Source: CAWGYT01 sp963826795 (GTDB lineage: Bacteria; Planctomycetota; Planctomycetia; Pirellulales; Pirellulaceae). From it: a stretch of DNA of 64,000 nt. The notes beneath the pieces are model-generated. The model made no database searches. It was not told where the DNA came from and saw only the letters and a list, made by a program, of their open reading frames with translations. Position 1 is the first letter of the stretch. The number at the start of each line of letters is the position of its first letter. The stretch is taken from assembly GCA_963826795.1 (NCBI GenBank), contig CAWGYT010000009.1:496001-560000 (forward strand), given 5' to 3'. Below, in pieces: positions 37,901-47,027 of this stretch. A program made the translations under genes and the position numbers.

Positions 37901-39608
37901 GTGCGAAACGTGTACTTCGGTGTTTGCCAGAGTACCATTCACGGTGCCCGACCCGTCCGCGATCGAGCACCTGACGCTACGGATGAAGTACGACGATGGC
38001 TTTGTCGCGTACGTTAATGGCGTCGAAGTGACCCGCGCGAACACGCGTAGCGAAGTGAATGGTTTTGATTCGCTGGGTCGCTCTCACCCAGATCGCGACG
38101 CGGTCGAGTTCGTGAATTTTGACTTAACGTCATTGCTGCCGCAAATGAATCTGGAGTCGGAGAATATACTGGCAATTCATCTGATGAATGCGGCGACCAC
38201 TAGTAACGACCTGCTGCTGTCGCTGGAGCTGGTCGACGGCTTTATCCCCAACACAACGGCGGTTGGGATTCCCAATGAACAGGGACCCAACGCAGCCGCG
38301 ATCGCATTTGCCGACTTCGACAATAATCCGTCAAGTGGCAACCAAGATGAAGAGTATCTCGAGCTGAAAAATACAACCGATCGGGCGTTCGACATTTCCG
38401 GCTGGCAGTTGCAAGGCGGACTGACACACACCTTTCGGGGTGGGACCGTGATCCCCGCGGGTGAATCACTGTTCGTGACGCCCAGTTCCTTGGCGTTTCG
38501 CAATCGCGCGACGGGACTTCACCGCGAAGACGGGCTGTTTGTGCAGGATGGAATTCAGGGGCACTTGTCGAATCGCGGAGAGACGGTTCAGCTGGTGGAT
38601 CGACACGGAGCCGTCATCACCTCGCTGACAACTCCGAACGTGGCGAGCGATGTACAGAACTATCTCCGGGTGACGGAGATTCAATACAATCCAGCCGATG
38701 CGACGGAGTCGCTTGAGTTTCTCGAATTGCAGAACATCAGCACAACCACAACGTTAGCCCTCGACGGAGTCCGCATCACGGATGGGCCGAGCACGCCGTT
38801 CGACTTTTCGGGGAGCAACGTCACAACACTTGCCCCCGGCGCTTACGTCTTGGTCGTAAGTGATCTCGAAGCGTTTGCGTCAGCGTATCCGATGGTTGAC
38901 GCCGCGATCATTGCCGGTACCTTCGAAGGTGCTCTCAGCAATGGTGGCGAAACGATCAAGGTCGAGGATCGAATGAATAGTACGGTTTTGGAGTTTCGAT
39001 ACGAAGACGGCGACGGGATTGGCGAGGAGTCGTGGCACGCAACGACGGACGGCGACGGGTACTCGCTGGTGATTCGCGATGCAAACGGCTCGCTTGCGAA
39101 CTGGGGACAAGGCAGTGGGTGGCGTCCAAGTCTCCAGCGGGGCGGATCTCCTGGCGCGGCGGATATGCCAACCGTGCAGCTCGATCTTGACGGCGATGGC
39201 GACGTCGACGCGGACGAGATCGACTGGGTGTTCGCCGGGATCCGCCGTGGCGACCTTGCGTACGATCTGAATGCGGATGGAGTGACCGATGAGGCGGACC
39301 GTGCGTTTCTGCTTACGGTCTCGCTGAACACGACGGTTGGCGACTCCAACTTGGACGGAGTCTTCGATTCGTCCGACCTCGTCATGATTTTTGTCGCGGG
39401 GCAGTTCGAAGACGATGTCCCAGGCAATTCGGGCTGGGCCGCCGGAGACTGGGACGGCGACGGAGACTTCACCACCAGTGACTTGGTCGCCGCTTTTCAG
39501 GCGGGTTCCTACGTGCCCGCGGCTCGCCCCGCTTCACCACCTCTTGTCGATGCGATCTTCGGGCGATTCGACGAATTCGGCGAGGCGCGTCGCAAGCGAG
39601 TCCGCTAA
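34974..39608 (+). CDS. Giant secreted CotH-kinase protein with LEPRxLL signal, lamin-tail domains and dockerin-like end
   Basis: 1545 residues from ATG 34974. LEPRxLL signal VEPLEPRQLLALTV near residues 29-42. Two fibronectin-III-like domains (about 45-250), then lamin-tail-type beta-sandwich ISEVMSANASTL...DWFEIQNST. The CotH kinase-like domain spans about 520-940: FIRIRGGTARSWPKKGYKIE, DEFNLNTTYTDKSYVRAILA, NLDATDKNYYIYRDTEGN and WKMLPWDLDLVLG. Two more lamin-tail domains follow (EEYLELKNTTDRAFDISGW; LEFLELQNIS), then four dockerin-like repeats (DLDGDGDVDADEID ... GDWDGDGDFTTSDLV). The last residues, LVDAIFGRFDEFGEARRKRV, resemble the tail of the S8 protease. CotH homologues are spore-coat or surface kinases; here a surface role is inferred. 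Confidence 0.9.
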   Translation: MATWHRLRNTRVRSQERRLPRNFSVEPLEPRQLLALTVLNLPATDVTFEMATIGVEIVEADSSPTVSIYWGDEDGGTDVRLWDRVANLGNRPVGQHTTVVDGLSAGTEYFFRAFALTLSDGARWTDSSLHFTTASVPTATVDLEPVSVIGDTSAIVNGSIDGRGTLDSATLYYGTVNGGNEAAAWQHSMQLVASEGDFSARISNLVPGATYFVRLRATNAGGISWSAAQQLSTVSVPPVRISEVMSANASTLPTRHRLSIDDAFSGPMNSYDWFEIQNSTGDLFDLSGYYLSDSIDQPQRWQVPEGTTIPAQGSIVFFASGIDIKHPDLDELGIRHTNFSLSADGEPLLLVAPEGSIVEQLESNLVASYSDVSTGYFGTQFGTLQTPSPADSNFPVVPTIAPPVHGFANPDDTNSPLVVSVQVDGALLDVTEVRLVYRSMFEDELTVVMTDDGTGQDAVGGDGRYTAEIPGQTAGPGEMIRYAVIVTDAQGIPARMPRFVTEDNSPEYFGTIVEDPTIDTAVPVLHRFIASPSRAETGTGTRASVYFKGEFYDNVFIRIRGGTARSWPKKGYKIEFNDDYNFRFDESLPRVDEFNLNTTYTDKSYVRAILAYELYRDSGGIAPITFPMRVQQNGEFWNLSHFVEQPDRDFLRRNNLDPDGAMYKSMADRLNGLTARADGFFEKKTRNEEDYSDLQALIDGLALDGEELETFLFDNVDLPAQVNLMAVNVILQNLDATDKNYYIYRDTEGNQEWKMLPWDLDLVLGPNALNTDSFSTSDDLPPAHTSHPYMGTLAYPFYGRKNHLFDAIVNSPRTNQMFLRRVRSLMDEFMASAETPLEQRYFENRIDELVELLGPDVLLDKEKWGASASFPGRQYTLEEAATRIKDEYLVPRRVHLFETHNISRLDFGDIKVLIPESAENVEYFVPMDNSLGSTWTNRATPGNAEQWQVGQMGLGFEDSPADYADLINTRVKPSESCETCTSVFARVPFTVPDPSAIEHLTLRMKYDDGFVAYVNGVEVTRANTRSEVNGFDSLGRSHPDRDAVEFVNFDLTSLLPQMNLESENILAIHLMNAATTSNDLLLSLELVDGFIPNTTAVGIPNEQGPNAAAIAFADFDNNPSSGNQDEEYLELKNTTDRAFDISGWQLQGGLTHTFRGGTVIPAGESLFVTPSSLAFRNRATGLHREDGLFVQDGIQGHLSNRGETVQLVDRHGAVITSLTTPNVASDVQNYLRVTEIQYNPADATESLEFLELQNISTTTTLALDGVRITDGPSTPFDFSGSNVTTLAPGAYVLVVSDLEAFASAYPMVDAAIIAGTFEGALSNGGETIKVEDRMNSTVLEFRYEDGDGIGEESWHATTDGDGYSLVIRDANGSLANWGQGSGWRPSLQRGGSPGAADMPTVQLDLDGDGDVDADEIDWVFAGIRRGDLAYDLNADGVTDEADRAFLLTVSLNTTVGDSNLDGVFDSSDLVMIFVAGQFEDDVPGNSGWAAGDWDGDGDFTTSDLVAAFQAGSYVPAARPASPPLVDAIFGRFDEFGEARRKRVR

Positions 39609-39624
39609 AGGGGTCAGACCCTTT
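39607..39624 (+). terminator. Hairpin AAAGGG-GTCAGA-CCCTTT at the CotH stop (REP-like)
   Basis: An 18-bp inverted repeat starting in the stop codon, containing the GGGGTCAG core. It may act as a terminator or be a REP copy; no T-run of length follows. Confidence 0.5.
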
Positions 39625-39839
39625 CGTGCTGGTCAATGACACGCACCTCAAACGCCCTGCGGATCACCCATTGAGCTGCGTCCGCTTACCTGTCCTCGGT
39701 GATCCCTTTTGCTGATTCCGTGTGGATTAGAGATGGAGACAAAACTGGGGCGAGGTTACACTCACAGGTTGTTGACCATGCGGCACCGAGCACGGGGCTG
39801 CGTCATCTCTTGAGATTGGCACGCGGGTGGGTTACGTCG

Positions 39840-41005
39840 ATGGCCGTGGCGTTTTCTGGGACACTTCGCGCGCTGCAGGCGGACCGGCTCCCCTGGAAGC
39901 TGGCGGGGCTGACGTCGTTACTCGTGCTGCCAGCCGCACTGGCCTGGATGATCTTCGCCGAAATCACGCTGTACGAGGTGTCGTCATCGGCGCGATTGGA
40001 GGTTCAAGGAGCCCCGTCGAGTGTTGCGACAGAAGTCGAAGGACGCGTTGTCCTCACGAACCTGCAGGTCGGCTTACAGACCGCGCCGGGCGATATCTTG
40101 ATGGTGCTGGATGGCGAGGCAGTGCAGCGCGCGATGGAAGAGCGGCGGCAGCACATCACCGCGTTACGATCGCGCCGGACCGCGTTGTCCGTGGAGATCG
40201 AGGCGGCGGTTCAGGCGCTCGAGTCGTTGGCGAAAGCTCGAGGCCTGGCTTTCCAGGAGGCTGAAGCGCAGCTCGTCGCCGCCGTGGCACGCTCGCAATA
40301 CGCCCGACAAAGTCTGGAGCGGTCGCTGATCCTGTCTCGCCAGAAAGCGGTGGCCGAGGACGAGTTGGAGAAGAAGCGTGCCGAGGCGGACTCGGCGGCC
40401 GCGCTGGTGCAGGCCGCGCAACTGACGATCACACGCGGCGAACAAGATCGGTTGGCCGACGAAAAACAGCGACAGGCCGAACTGGCAAGACTCCGCCGCG
40501 AAGCCGTCGAATTAGACGGGGATGTCGCCGTTGATGAAGCGACGATCAAGCGGTTGGAGTACGACTTGGAACGGCGTACGGTACGTGCGAACGTCGCCGG
40601 TCGCGTTGAGGAAGTCGTACCGATCCGAGTCGGCGCGGTCGCGCGCCGGGCGAGAAATTGGGCACCATCGTGCCGCCGGGTGATCCGCGAATTGTCGCCT
40701 TTGTTCCGGTTGTCGCCGTCGGACGAATCCACCCCGGCCAGTCCGCACGATTGCGGCTGGATGGCTTTCCGTGGACGCAATACGGCACGCTTGCGGCGAC
40801 CGTCTCGGGCGTGGGCAGCGAAGCCAGCCAGGGCACGATTCGCGTCGACCTGGCAGTGAAGTCCGACCGCGATTCGCGGATCCCCCTGCAACACGGGCAA
40901 ACCGGTATCGTGGAAATTGCCGTGGAACGCACTTCGCCCGCAATCTTGTTTCTGCGCGCGGCGGGCGAGTATCTCATGACTCATCGACCGGCGGCGGGTT
41001 CGTAA
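39840..41005 (+). CDS. HlyD-family membrane fusion protein of a peptide exporter, frameshifted
   Basis: ATG 39840 (MAVAFSGTLRALQAD) is preferred; a GTG at 39699 would add 47 unlikely residues. Membrane anchor LTSLLVLPAALAWMIFAEI, then VEGRVVLTNLQVGLQTAPGD (lipoyl half), a long coiled coil (about residues 105-245) and VRANVAGRVEEVVPI (second half). At about 40640 the frame slips: GCGCGCC should be GCGCC (a CG dinucleotide too many, or one base missing). The next frame continues with GTIVPPGDPRIVAFVPV, HPGQSARLRLDGFPW and HGQTGIVEIAVER to 41005. Periplasmic adaptor of the ABC exporters that follow at 12 bp. Confidence 0.85.
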
Positions 41006-41016
41006 CGGTTTCAACG

Positions 41017-43911
41017 ATGCACATGAGGCTCTCACGCAAGCGACGCTGGCTGGTCCCCGAAGTTGTCCAGACGTCCGCCATGGACTGCGGCCCTGCCGTG
41101 CTCAAATGTCTGCTGGCTGGCTTTGGTATTCCGGTGCACTACGGTCGTCTGCGCGAAGCCTGTCAAACCGATCTCGACGGAACTTCGATCGACACCCTGG
41201 AAGAGGTTGCCAATCGCTTGGGGTTGAGCGCCGAACAGGTGATGTTGCCGCCGGACCAGGTGCTGCTGCCGCAAGCCCGCGCGTTGCCGGCCATCCTGGT
41301 CGTTCGACTTCCCAACGGATCGACCCATTTTGTGCTCGTCTGGCGCCGACATGGGCCCCTGGTGCAAGTGATGGACCCCAGCCTGGGCCGTCGCTGGATG
41401 ACCTGCCGACAATTGGTTGGCGAAATGCACTTGCATCGCCAGCGTGTGCCGGCCGACGCTTGGAGCGAGTGGGCGCGATCGAATGAAATGAAATCGCTGC
41501 TGGATGCTCGCCTACACCGGCTAGGCCTCGGCGGACAGGCCACGCCGCTCATCAATGCGACGTCCGACAAACGAAGCTGGCAGCCCATGGCCCAACTTGA
41601 CGCGGCGATTCGTACCGTCGAGTCGCTGGTGCAGGCGGGCGGCTTGTCGCGCGGTGCCACCGCCCGTCGGACCCTTTCTTCCCTGCTGGACCAAGCCAAC
41701 GAAGCTGCCGCCCATGGCACGCTCATCCCCGACCGCTTCTGGTCCGTCCGGCCCTGCCCGGATTCCGCTGCAAACGAAGAACATTTGATGTTGAGCGGCG
41801 CGGTATTGATCCGCGTCGCCGGCCGGTTCCTCGGTCGCGAACTGCCGAACACGGAGTCGGACCCAACCTCCCAAGCCCAGCCAGCGGATGTTCGTTCACC
41901 GGATATCCAGCGTGTGGAAACGCAGCCTGCCGAAGTCGCCACGGAAATCTTGACTCCACTCGGCGCGGAACTGACGGCAGCCTTGGCCGAGCCGGAGAGT
42001 CGGCCGCTGTCGACCGTTTGGCGTTTCCTGCGCGGCGCGGGCTGGGTCAGCCTCTTGTCATTGATCGTCTGCTTGGGACTGGCTTCCATCTGCACCGTGT
42101 TGGAAGCGTTGTTGTTGCGCGGCATCCTGGACCTGGGGCGGGACTTGGCGCTCGTGCCACAACGTCTTGAGGCGATCGCCTGCTTCGTGGCGTTAGGCGC
42201 CGGGGTGTTGCTGCTGGAGTATCGCATTGGATCGGGCTTGTATCGACTGGGACGTCGTCTCGAGACGTCGCTGCGAGTGGCGTTTCTGAGCAAGATCCCT
42301 CGGCTGCACGATCGGTATTTTCAGAGCCGACCCACGTCGGACATGGCCGAGCGCGGGCACGCGCTGCAGCGAGTTCGCTTGGTCCCGCAGTGCGCGGGCC
42401 AGTTTCTGCGTGCCGCAGCCACCCTGCTGATCACCGCCGCGGCCATCGCTTGGGTTGAGCCCGCCTGCATGTGGCTGGCGTTTCTCGCCGCGGGTGTCGC
42501 CATCCTGCTGCCCGTGCTTTTCCTGCCCGTCCTGCAAGGCCTCGATCTGCGCGTCCGTACGCACGTCGGTGCACTGACGCGATTTTCGTTCGATGCGCTG
42601 CTAGGTCTGGCTGCGGTGCGCGCCCATGGCGGTCAACCGGCTTTGACCATCGAGCACGAAGGCCTGCTGGTTGAATGGTCGCAAGCCAGCTATCGGCTCT
42701 TGCGCTGGCGGCTGATTGTCGACGGACTCCAGTCCTTGACGGGGATTGCCATGGCGGCCGGCCTGCTGATGATTCACGCCAGCCACGCGACCGATGCCAC
42801 GGGGATCCTGCTGCTGGCGTACTGGGCCTTGAATATTCCCGCGCTGGGAAACGAGATGGCGCTGCTGGTCCATCAGTATCCGAGTTACCGGAACGTGACC
42901 TTGCGTCTGTTGGAACCCCTTGGTGCTCCCGAGCAGGATTTGCTCGTGGCGGCGGACGAAGCGAGAGAACGCCCAACCGACGTGACGCCGGACGACGCCA
43001 GTCAACCCCCGAGGGACAAGGCAACCGACGTTTCGGCGACATTGGCCGGCGCGGCGCCATCGGGCTATCGCGCGAAGGCCACGAAGGCAACATCCGTTCA
43101 CCTGGAAAATGTCCACGTCCGCGCCGCGGGACACACGATCCTGGAATCACTCGATCTGGAGCTCCCACCCCAAAGCCACGTGGCCATTGTCGGCCCGTCC
43201 GGCGCCGGCAAATCAAGCCTCGTCGGATTGTTGCTGGGTTGGCATCACGCCACCTCCGGCCAAGTCAGGGTCGACGGCCTGCCGTTGGACGCCGCGCGAT
43301 TGGCCGCCTTGCGAGCGGCAACGGTTTGGGTCGATCCGGCAGTACAACTTTGGAATCGGTCGTTATTGGAAAATTTGTTGTATGGCAATCTCGCCACGGG
43401 CTTGGATCAAGTCGGCGACGTCCTGCAACAAGCGGACCTTTACGATGTGCTCCAACGCCTACCCGCTGGGCTGCAGACGCGGCTGGGCGAGAGCGGCGGA
43501 TTGTTGTCCGGGGGCGAAGGTCAGCGGGTCAAGTTGGGTCGGGGATTCGCCCGCCGCGATCCCCAGTTGGTAATTCTGGACGAGCCGTTTCGCGGCTTGG
43601 AGCGTCCGCGGCGCCGAGCGTTGCTGGAGCGTGCGCGGCTGCGTTGGAAAGCCGCCACCCTGATTTGCATCACGCATGATGTGAGCGAAACGCTCGAGTT
43701 TCCGCGCGTGCTCGTGCTGGACGCCGGCCGCTTGGTCGAAGACGCTTCGCCCCGGCAACTGGTTGGGCGCCCCGATTCGCTCTACCGGAGTTTGCTCGCC
43801 GCCGAAGACGCGGTACGCACTGGACTGTGGGGCAGCAGCATCTGGCGGCGAATGCAGCTCGGCGCCGGGCGGTTGGAACCCACCGCCGTGGGCGAAGGAG
43901 ACGCCCCATGA
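41017..43911 (+). CDS. C39-peptidase ABC exporter (bacteriocin type)
   Basis: 965 residues from ATG 41017. N-terminal C39 peptidase: VVQTSAMDCGPAVLK (Cys24), GSTHFVLVWR (His104) and VMDPSLG (Asp120), a full catalytic set, so leader cleavage after a double-glycine site is expected. A ~180-residue region without known motif separates it from six membrane helices (about 340-620). The ATPase domain has Walker A VGPSGAGKSSLVG (about 727), signature LLSGGEGQRVKLGRGFAR, Walker B LVILDEPF and H-loop ITHDVS. Its end overlaps the next gene by 4 bp (ATGA). Gene order HlyD, C39-ABC, ABC matches the NHLM/NHLP-type RiPP export systems. Confidence 0.92.
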   Translation: MHMRLSRKRRWLVPEVVQTSAMDCGPAVLKCLLAGFGIPVHYGRLREACQTDLDGTSIDTLEEVANRLGLSAEQVMLPPDQVLLPQARALPAILVVRLPNGSTHFVLVWRRHGPLVQVMDPSLGRRWMTCRQLVGEMHLHRQRVPADAWSEWARSNEMKSLLDARLHRLGLGGQATPLINATSDKRSWQPMAQLDAAIRTVESLVQAGGLSRGATARRTLSSLLDQANEAAAHGTLIPDRFWSVRPCPDSAANEEHLMLSGAVLIRVAGRFLGRELPNTESDPTSQAQPADVRSPDIQRVETQPAEVATEILTPLGAELTAALAEPESRPLSTVWRFLRGAGWVSLLSLIVCLGLASICTVLEALLLRGILDLGRDLALVPQRLEAIACFVALGAGVLLLEYRIGSGLYRLGRRLETSLRVAFLSKIPRLHDRYFQSRPTSDMAERGHALQRVRLVPQCAGQFLRAAATLLITAAAIAWVEPACMWLAFLAAGVAILLPVLFLPVLQGLDLRVRTHVGALTRFSFDALLGLAAVRAHGGQPALTIEHEGLLVEWSQASYRLLRWRLIVDGLQSLTGIAMAAGLLMIHASHATDATGILLLAYWALNIPALGNEMALLVHQYPSYRNVTLRLLEPLGAPEQDLLVAADEARERPTDVTPDDASQPPRDKATDVSATLAGAAPSGYRAKATKATSVHLENVHVRAAGHTILESLDLELPPQSHVAIVGPSGAGKSSLVGLLLGWHHATSGQVRVDGLPLDAARLAALRAATVWVDPAVQLWNRSLLENLLYGNLATGLDQVGDVLQQADLYDVLQRLPAGLQTRLGESGGLLSGGEGQRVKLGRGFARRDPQLVILDEPFRGLERPRRRALLERARLRWKAATLICITHDVSETLEFPRVLVLDAGRLVEDASPRQLVGRPDSLYRSLLAAEDAVRTGLWGSSIWRRMQLGAGRLEPTAVGEGDAP

Positions 43912-46058
43912 TCGACCGCGCACACTCGCTCGACTCGTTGACCTGGCCATCTTCGCAAGTTGCCGAGTCGCTCGGATACGTGGCGGATCGGCTGGGCGGC
44001 CCACGCCAGCGTATCGCCGAGTCGCCGCCGCCTTTTCCGCGGGGATCGGCGCCCGTCGAATCGGAGCCAGACCCGGTCGGCCTCTGGCTCGAATCGGTCG
44101 CCACGAACCTGGACCTGGAAGCCCTCGCCGTCGAGGCGACATACGGCAACGTCGAGCAATTGCTGTTGTCGTCGGCACCCGCATTGTTGCGCTTGCCCGG
44201 ACCGGGTGAGGCGCGCTTCTTGGTGTTAATCGCGGGCGGTAAGAGGCGTGTGACGCTGCTTTCGCCCGATCATGGGCCGTGCCTCGTGTCGACTCAGGCC
44301 ATCGCCGATCGACTTCGTCTGCCGTTGGAAGACAACGCAGCGGTTGCCGCGCCGATCGACCAGATTCTGAAAGCGGTGGGGCTGCAGGGCGCACGTCGTC
44401 GGAGCGCACGAACCGCGTTGTTTCGCGAATTTCATGCGGACAAGGTGCTGGGCCACTGCTGGCTGATTCGACTCACGACGGGCGCCGGGCTGAGCACATT
44501 AGCGCGAGAAGCGGGACTGGGGCGTTTGCTCGGATCGGTCGCCGTGCTGCATCTGATTCAATACGCACTTTGGATTCTGGCCTGGTGGCTGTTGGGTTGG
44601 ATGTCCGTCCGAGGACGGTTTGATGCGGGGCTGTTTTGGGCCTGGATGCTGTTGCTGCTGTCGATGATCCCCTTGCGTGTCCTGGGAGATGCCGCGGGCG
44701 GAACGTTTGCGATTCGCGCCGGAACGCTGCTCAAACGCCGCATGCTGGCCGGCGCCCTTCGCTTGGAACCCCAGGAGGTGCGTCAGTGGGGCATTGGGCA
44801 GTTGCTGGGTCGCGTGATCGAGTCGGAGGCGGTCGAGTCACTGGCCGTCAGCGGCGGATTTCTGGCGTTGACGTCCGTTGTCGAATTGCTGTTGACGATC
44901 GCGGTCCTGGGTGTGGGAGCTGGCAGTGGGTTGCACGTGATCTTGCTGCTGGTCACGCTCGGTATCGCTGCTGCGCTGGGTGTGCGATTCTATCGTTCCC
45001 AACTCGCGTGGACCCAACAGCGGTTGGATATGACCAACGACTTGGTGGAACACATGATCGGTCATCGGACGCGACTGGCCCAGCAGCCGTCGAGCCAATG
45101 GAATCGGGGCGAGGATGAAGCACTGGAACGGTATCTGACGAGTTCTCGGCAAATGGACGCACGGGCCGTCGCGCTGGCCGCCCTCGTGCCGCGAGGCTGG
45201 TTAGTTGTCGGGCTGTTGGGACTGGCACCCAGCTTTCTGACGGGAGGGCGATCGACCGTGTCGCTCGCCGTTGGACTCGGGGGCGTTGTGCTGGCGTACC
45301 AGGCCCTCCGCCAATTGATCGAAGGCGGCCTGCGATTGGCCAGCGCCGCGATTGCTTGGCGACGGATTCAGTTCCTGATCGACGCCGCCGGTCGAGCTGA
45401 ACCGGTCGGACGGCCCCACGCCGCCCAATTAACGCCAGTCGACGGCCGTCCGCTCGTCTCGGCACGCGACCTGGTATTTCGCTACCCCGGCCGCGGTCAA
45501 CCGGTCTTGCAGGGAGTCGACCTGGCGGTGCGAGCGGGCGATCGACTGCTGCTGCAAGGTGCTTCCGGCGGAGGCAAATCGACACTCGCGTCGCTGCTGG
45601 CCGGTTCACGGCTGCCCGAGTCGGGGCTGTTGCTCTTGCATGGCCTGGACCGCGAAACGTGGGGCGCGGCGAACTGGCGTCGGCGGGTGGTGGTGGCGCC
45701 TCAATTCCACGAAAACCATGTGCTGATGGGGACCCTGGGTTTTAACCTCTTGATGGGTCGCCGCTGGCCACCCACACCCGCCGACCTGGACGAGGCGCAG
45801 ACCACCTGTCGTGAACTCGGACTGGGACCGCTGCTGGAGCGGATGCCGGGTGGCCTCTGGCAGATGGTCGGCGAGACGGGTTGGCAACTGAGTCATGGCG
45901 AGAAGAGTCGCGTGTATATCGCCCGCGCGCTGTTGCAACGTGCCGACCTGACGATCCTGGACGAAAGCTTCGCGGCACTCGACCCGCAAAACCTGCAACT
46001 CACGCTCACCTACGTGCTCCAGCAGACACCGACCGTCCTGGTCGTCGCCCACCCCTGA
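43908..46058 (+). CDS. Second ABC exporter of the RiPP export system (no peptidase)
   Basis: 716 residues from ATG 43908, overlapping the upstream stop; GAAGGAG precedes it. The first ~200 residues are a soluble domain of the type found in the NHLM permease/ATP-binding partner (no C39 Cys/His seen). Membrane helices lie at about 215-480. ATPase domain: Walker A LLQGASGGGKSTLASLL, signature QLSHGEKSRVYIARALL, Walker B LTILDESF and H-loop VVAHP, at which the protein ends abruptly. Likely heterodimer or partner of the C39 transporter. Immediately downstream begins the repeat block. Confidence 0.88.
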   Translation: MIDRAHSLDSLTWPSSQVAESLGYVADRLGGPRQRIAESPPPFPRGSAPVESEPDPVGLWLESVATNLDLEALAVEATYGNVEQLLLSSAPALLRLPGPGEARFLVLIAGGKRRVTLLSPDHGPCLVSTQAIADRLRLPLEDNAAVAAPIDQILKAVGLQGARRRSARTALFREFHADKVLGHCWLIRLTTGAGLSTLAREAGLGRLLGSVAVLHLIQYALWILAWWLLGWMSVRGRFDAGLFWAWMLLLLSMIPLRVLGDAAGGTFAIRAGTLLKRRMLAGALRLEPQEVRQWGIGQLLGRVIESEAVESLAVSGGFLALTSVVELLLTIAVLGVGAGSGLHVILLLVTLGIAAALGVRFYRSQLAWTQQRLDMTNDLVEHMIGHRTRLAQQPSSQWNRGEDEALERYLTSSRQMDARAVALAALVPRGWLVVGLLGLAPSFLTGGRSTVSLAVGLGGVVLAYQALRQLIEGGLRLASAAIAWRRIQFLIDAAGRAEPVGRPHAAQLTPVDGRPLVSARDLVFRYPGRGQPVLQGVDLAVRAGDRLLLQGASGGGKSTLASLLAGSRLPESGLLLLHGLDRETWGAANWRRRVVVAPQFHENHVLMGTLGFNLLMGRRWPPTPADLDEAQTTCRELGLGPLLERMPGGLWQMVGETGWQLSHGEKSRVYIARALLQRADLTILDESFAALDPQNLQLTLTYVLQQTPTVLVVAHP

Positions 46059-46666
46059 GAAACCCCGCTGAATGCGCTCCCGCGGGTGGTCCATGCTGCG
46101 AGCGCAACAAATAAGCCTCCTGCGCACAGTACCAACCAGGACCAAGACAACCAGGACCAAAACCGACAACCAGGACCAAGACGGTCTACCAACCAGGACC
46201 AAGACGGTCTACCAGAAGACCAGGACCAAGACCAGGACCAAGACGGTCTACCAGACCAGGACCAAGACCAGGACCAAGACGGTCTACGTTCCGGCAGGCT
46301 CGCCGCGAGCTGAAGTTGTTCGTTTCTTGGCAGTTTGGAGACCGTTAGCAGGATCTCTGTCACGGGTTTTTGGACAGTCGGCAAGACGAAGTTTTGGACA
46401 GCGAACGCCGCCCCGACCTACCAGGACCAAGACGGTCTACGCTCCACCAGTACCAATGCACCAGGACCAAGACGGTCTACCAGACCAGGACCAAGACGGT
46501 CTACGTTCCGGCAGGCTCGCCGCGACCAGACGACGACTACCAGACGGTCTACTTTCCGCTTCGCCCGTGGAGGGTCCGGGGGCCTCTTGACGACGAGTGC
46601 GGCCGCATCCGGCGAACGCGGTCGCTTATGTGTCGAACCAGTACCAAAACCAGTACCAAGACGGTC
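46059..46666 (+). repeat. Arrays of GGACCAAGACGGTCTAC repeats with partial module copy
   Basis: At least eight cores AGACGGTCTAC (46179-46287, 46430-46505, 46541, 46660), embedded in short CCAGGACCAAGAC units. A partial copy (about 125 bp, 46288-46412) of the 360-bp module sits inside. Around 46550-46640 is the leader GTGGAGGGTCCGGGGGCC, the same in inverted orientation as at 27953 and 28148. Open frames here encode only TKT/DQD low complexity and are not genes. Confidence 0.85.
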
Positions 46667-47027
46667 TACGTTCGAGTAGGCTCGCCGCGAACTGAAGTTG
46701 TGCGTTTCTTGGCAGTTTGGCGACCGCTCAGCCGGATCTCTGTCACGGGTTTTTGGGCAGTCGGCAAGACGAAGTTTTGGACAGCGAACGCCGCCCCAAT
46801 TGATCCCCGATTTTCCGAGATCGCCGCGCTTCGCCGGGGGGGGCCGAACACGCGAAACTTGTTGAAACGGACAGCTCCGCCCATGCACCTTTCAGTTCCC
46901 GAAATGCGCTCACGAAATCCAAGTCGACCGACCAGACCAGGTTGCTTCGCGCTGGGACTATTACGAGAAGATTTGGATTGACAATTTACCTATCCCCCAA
47001 AAATTGGAGGCAGAGACAATCGTGCAT
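46667..47027 (+). repeat. 360-bp module, left copy
   Basis: Runs from TACGTTCGAGTAGGCTCGCC to AGACAATCGTGCAT. Near-identical to 51511-51870 in the same orientation. Its last ~80 bp recur again at 47174-47252. No convincing coding capacity. Confidence 0.9.

Noticed and set aside
39699..39840. GTG at 39699 as start of the HlyD protein
   Set aside because: It adds a 47-residue polar extension before the inner-membrane anchor, uncommon in the family; the ATG at 39840 fits better, though not proven.
41163..42293. Long ORFs antisense to the C39 exporter
   Set aside because: Typical GC-rich antisense frames with Arg/Ser bias; the plus-strand gene has all motifs.
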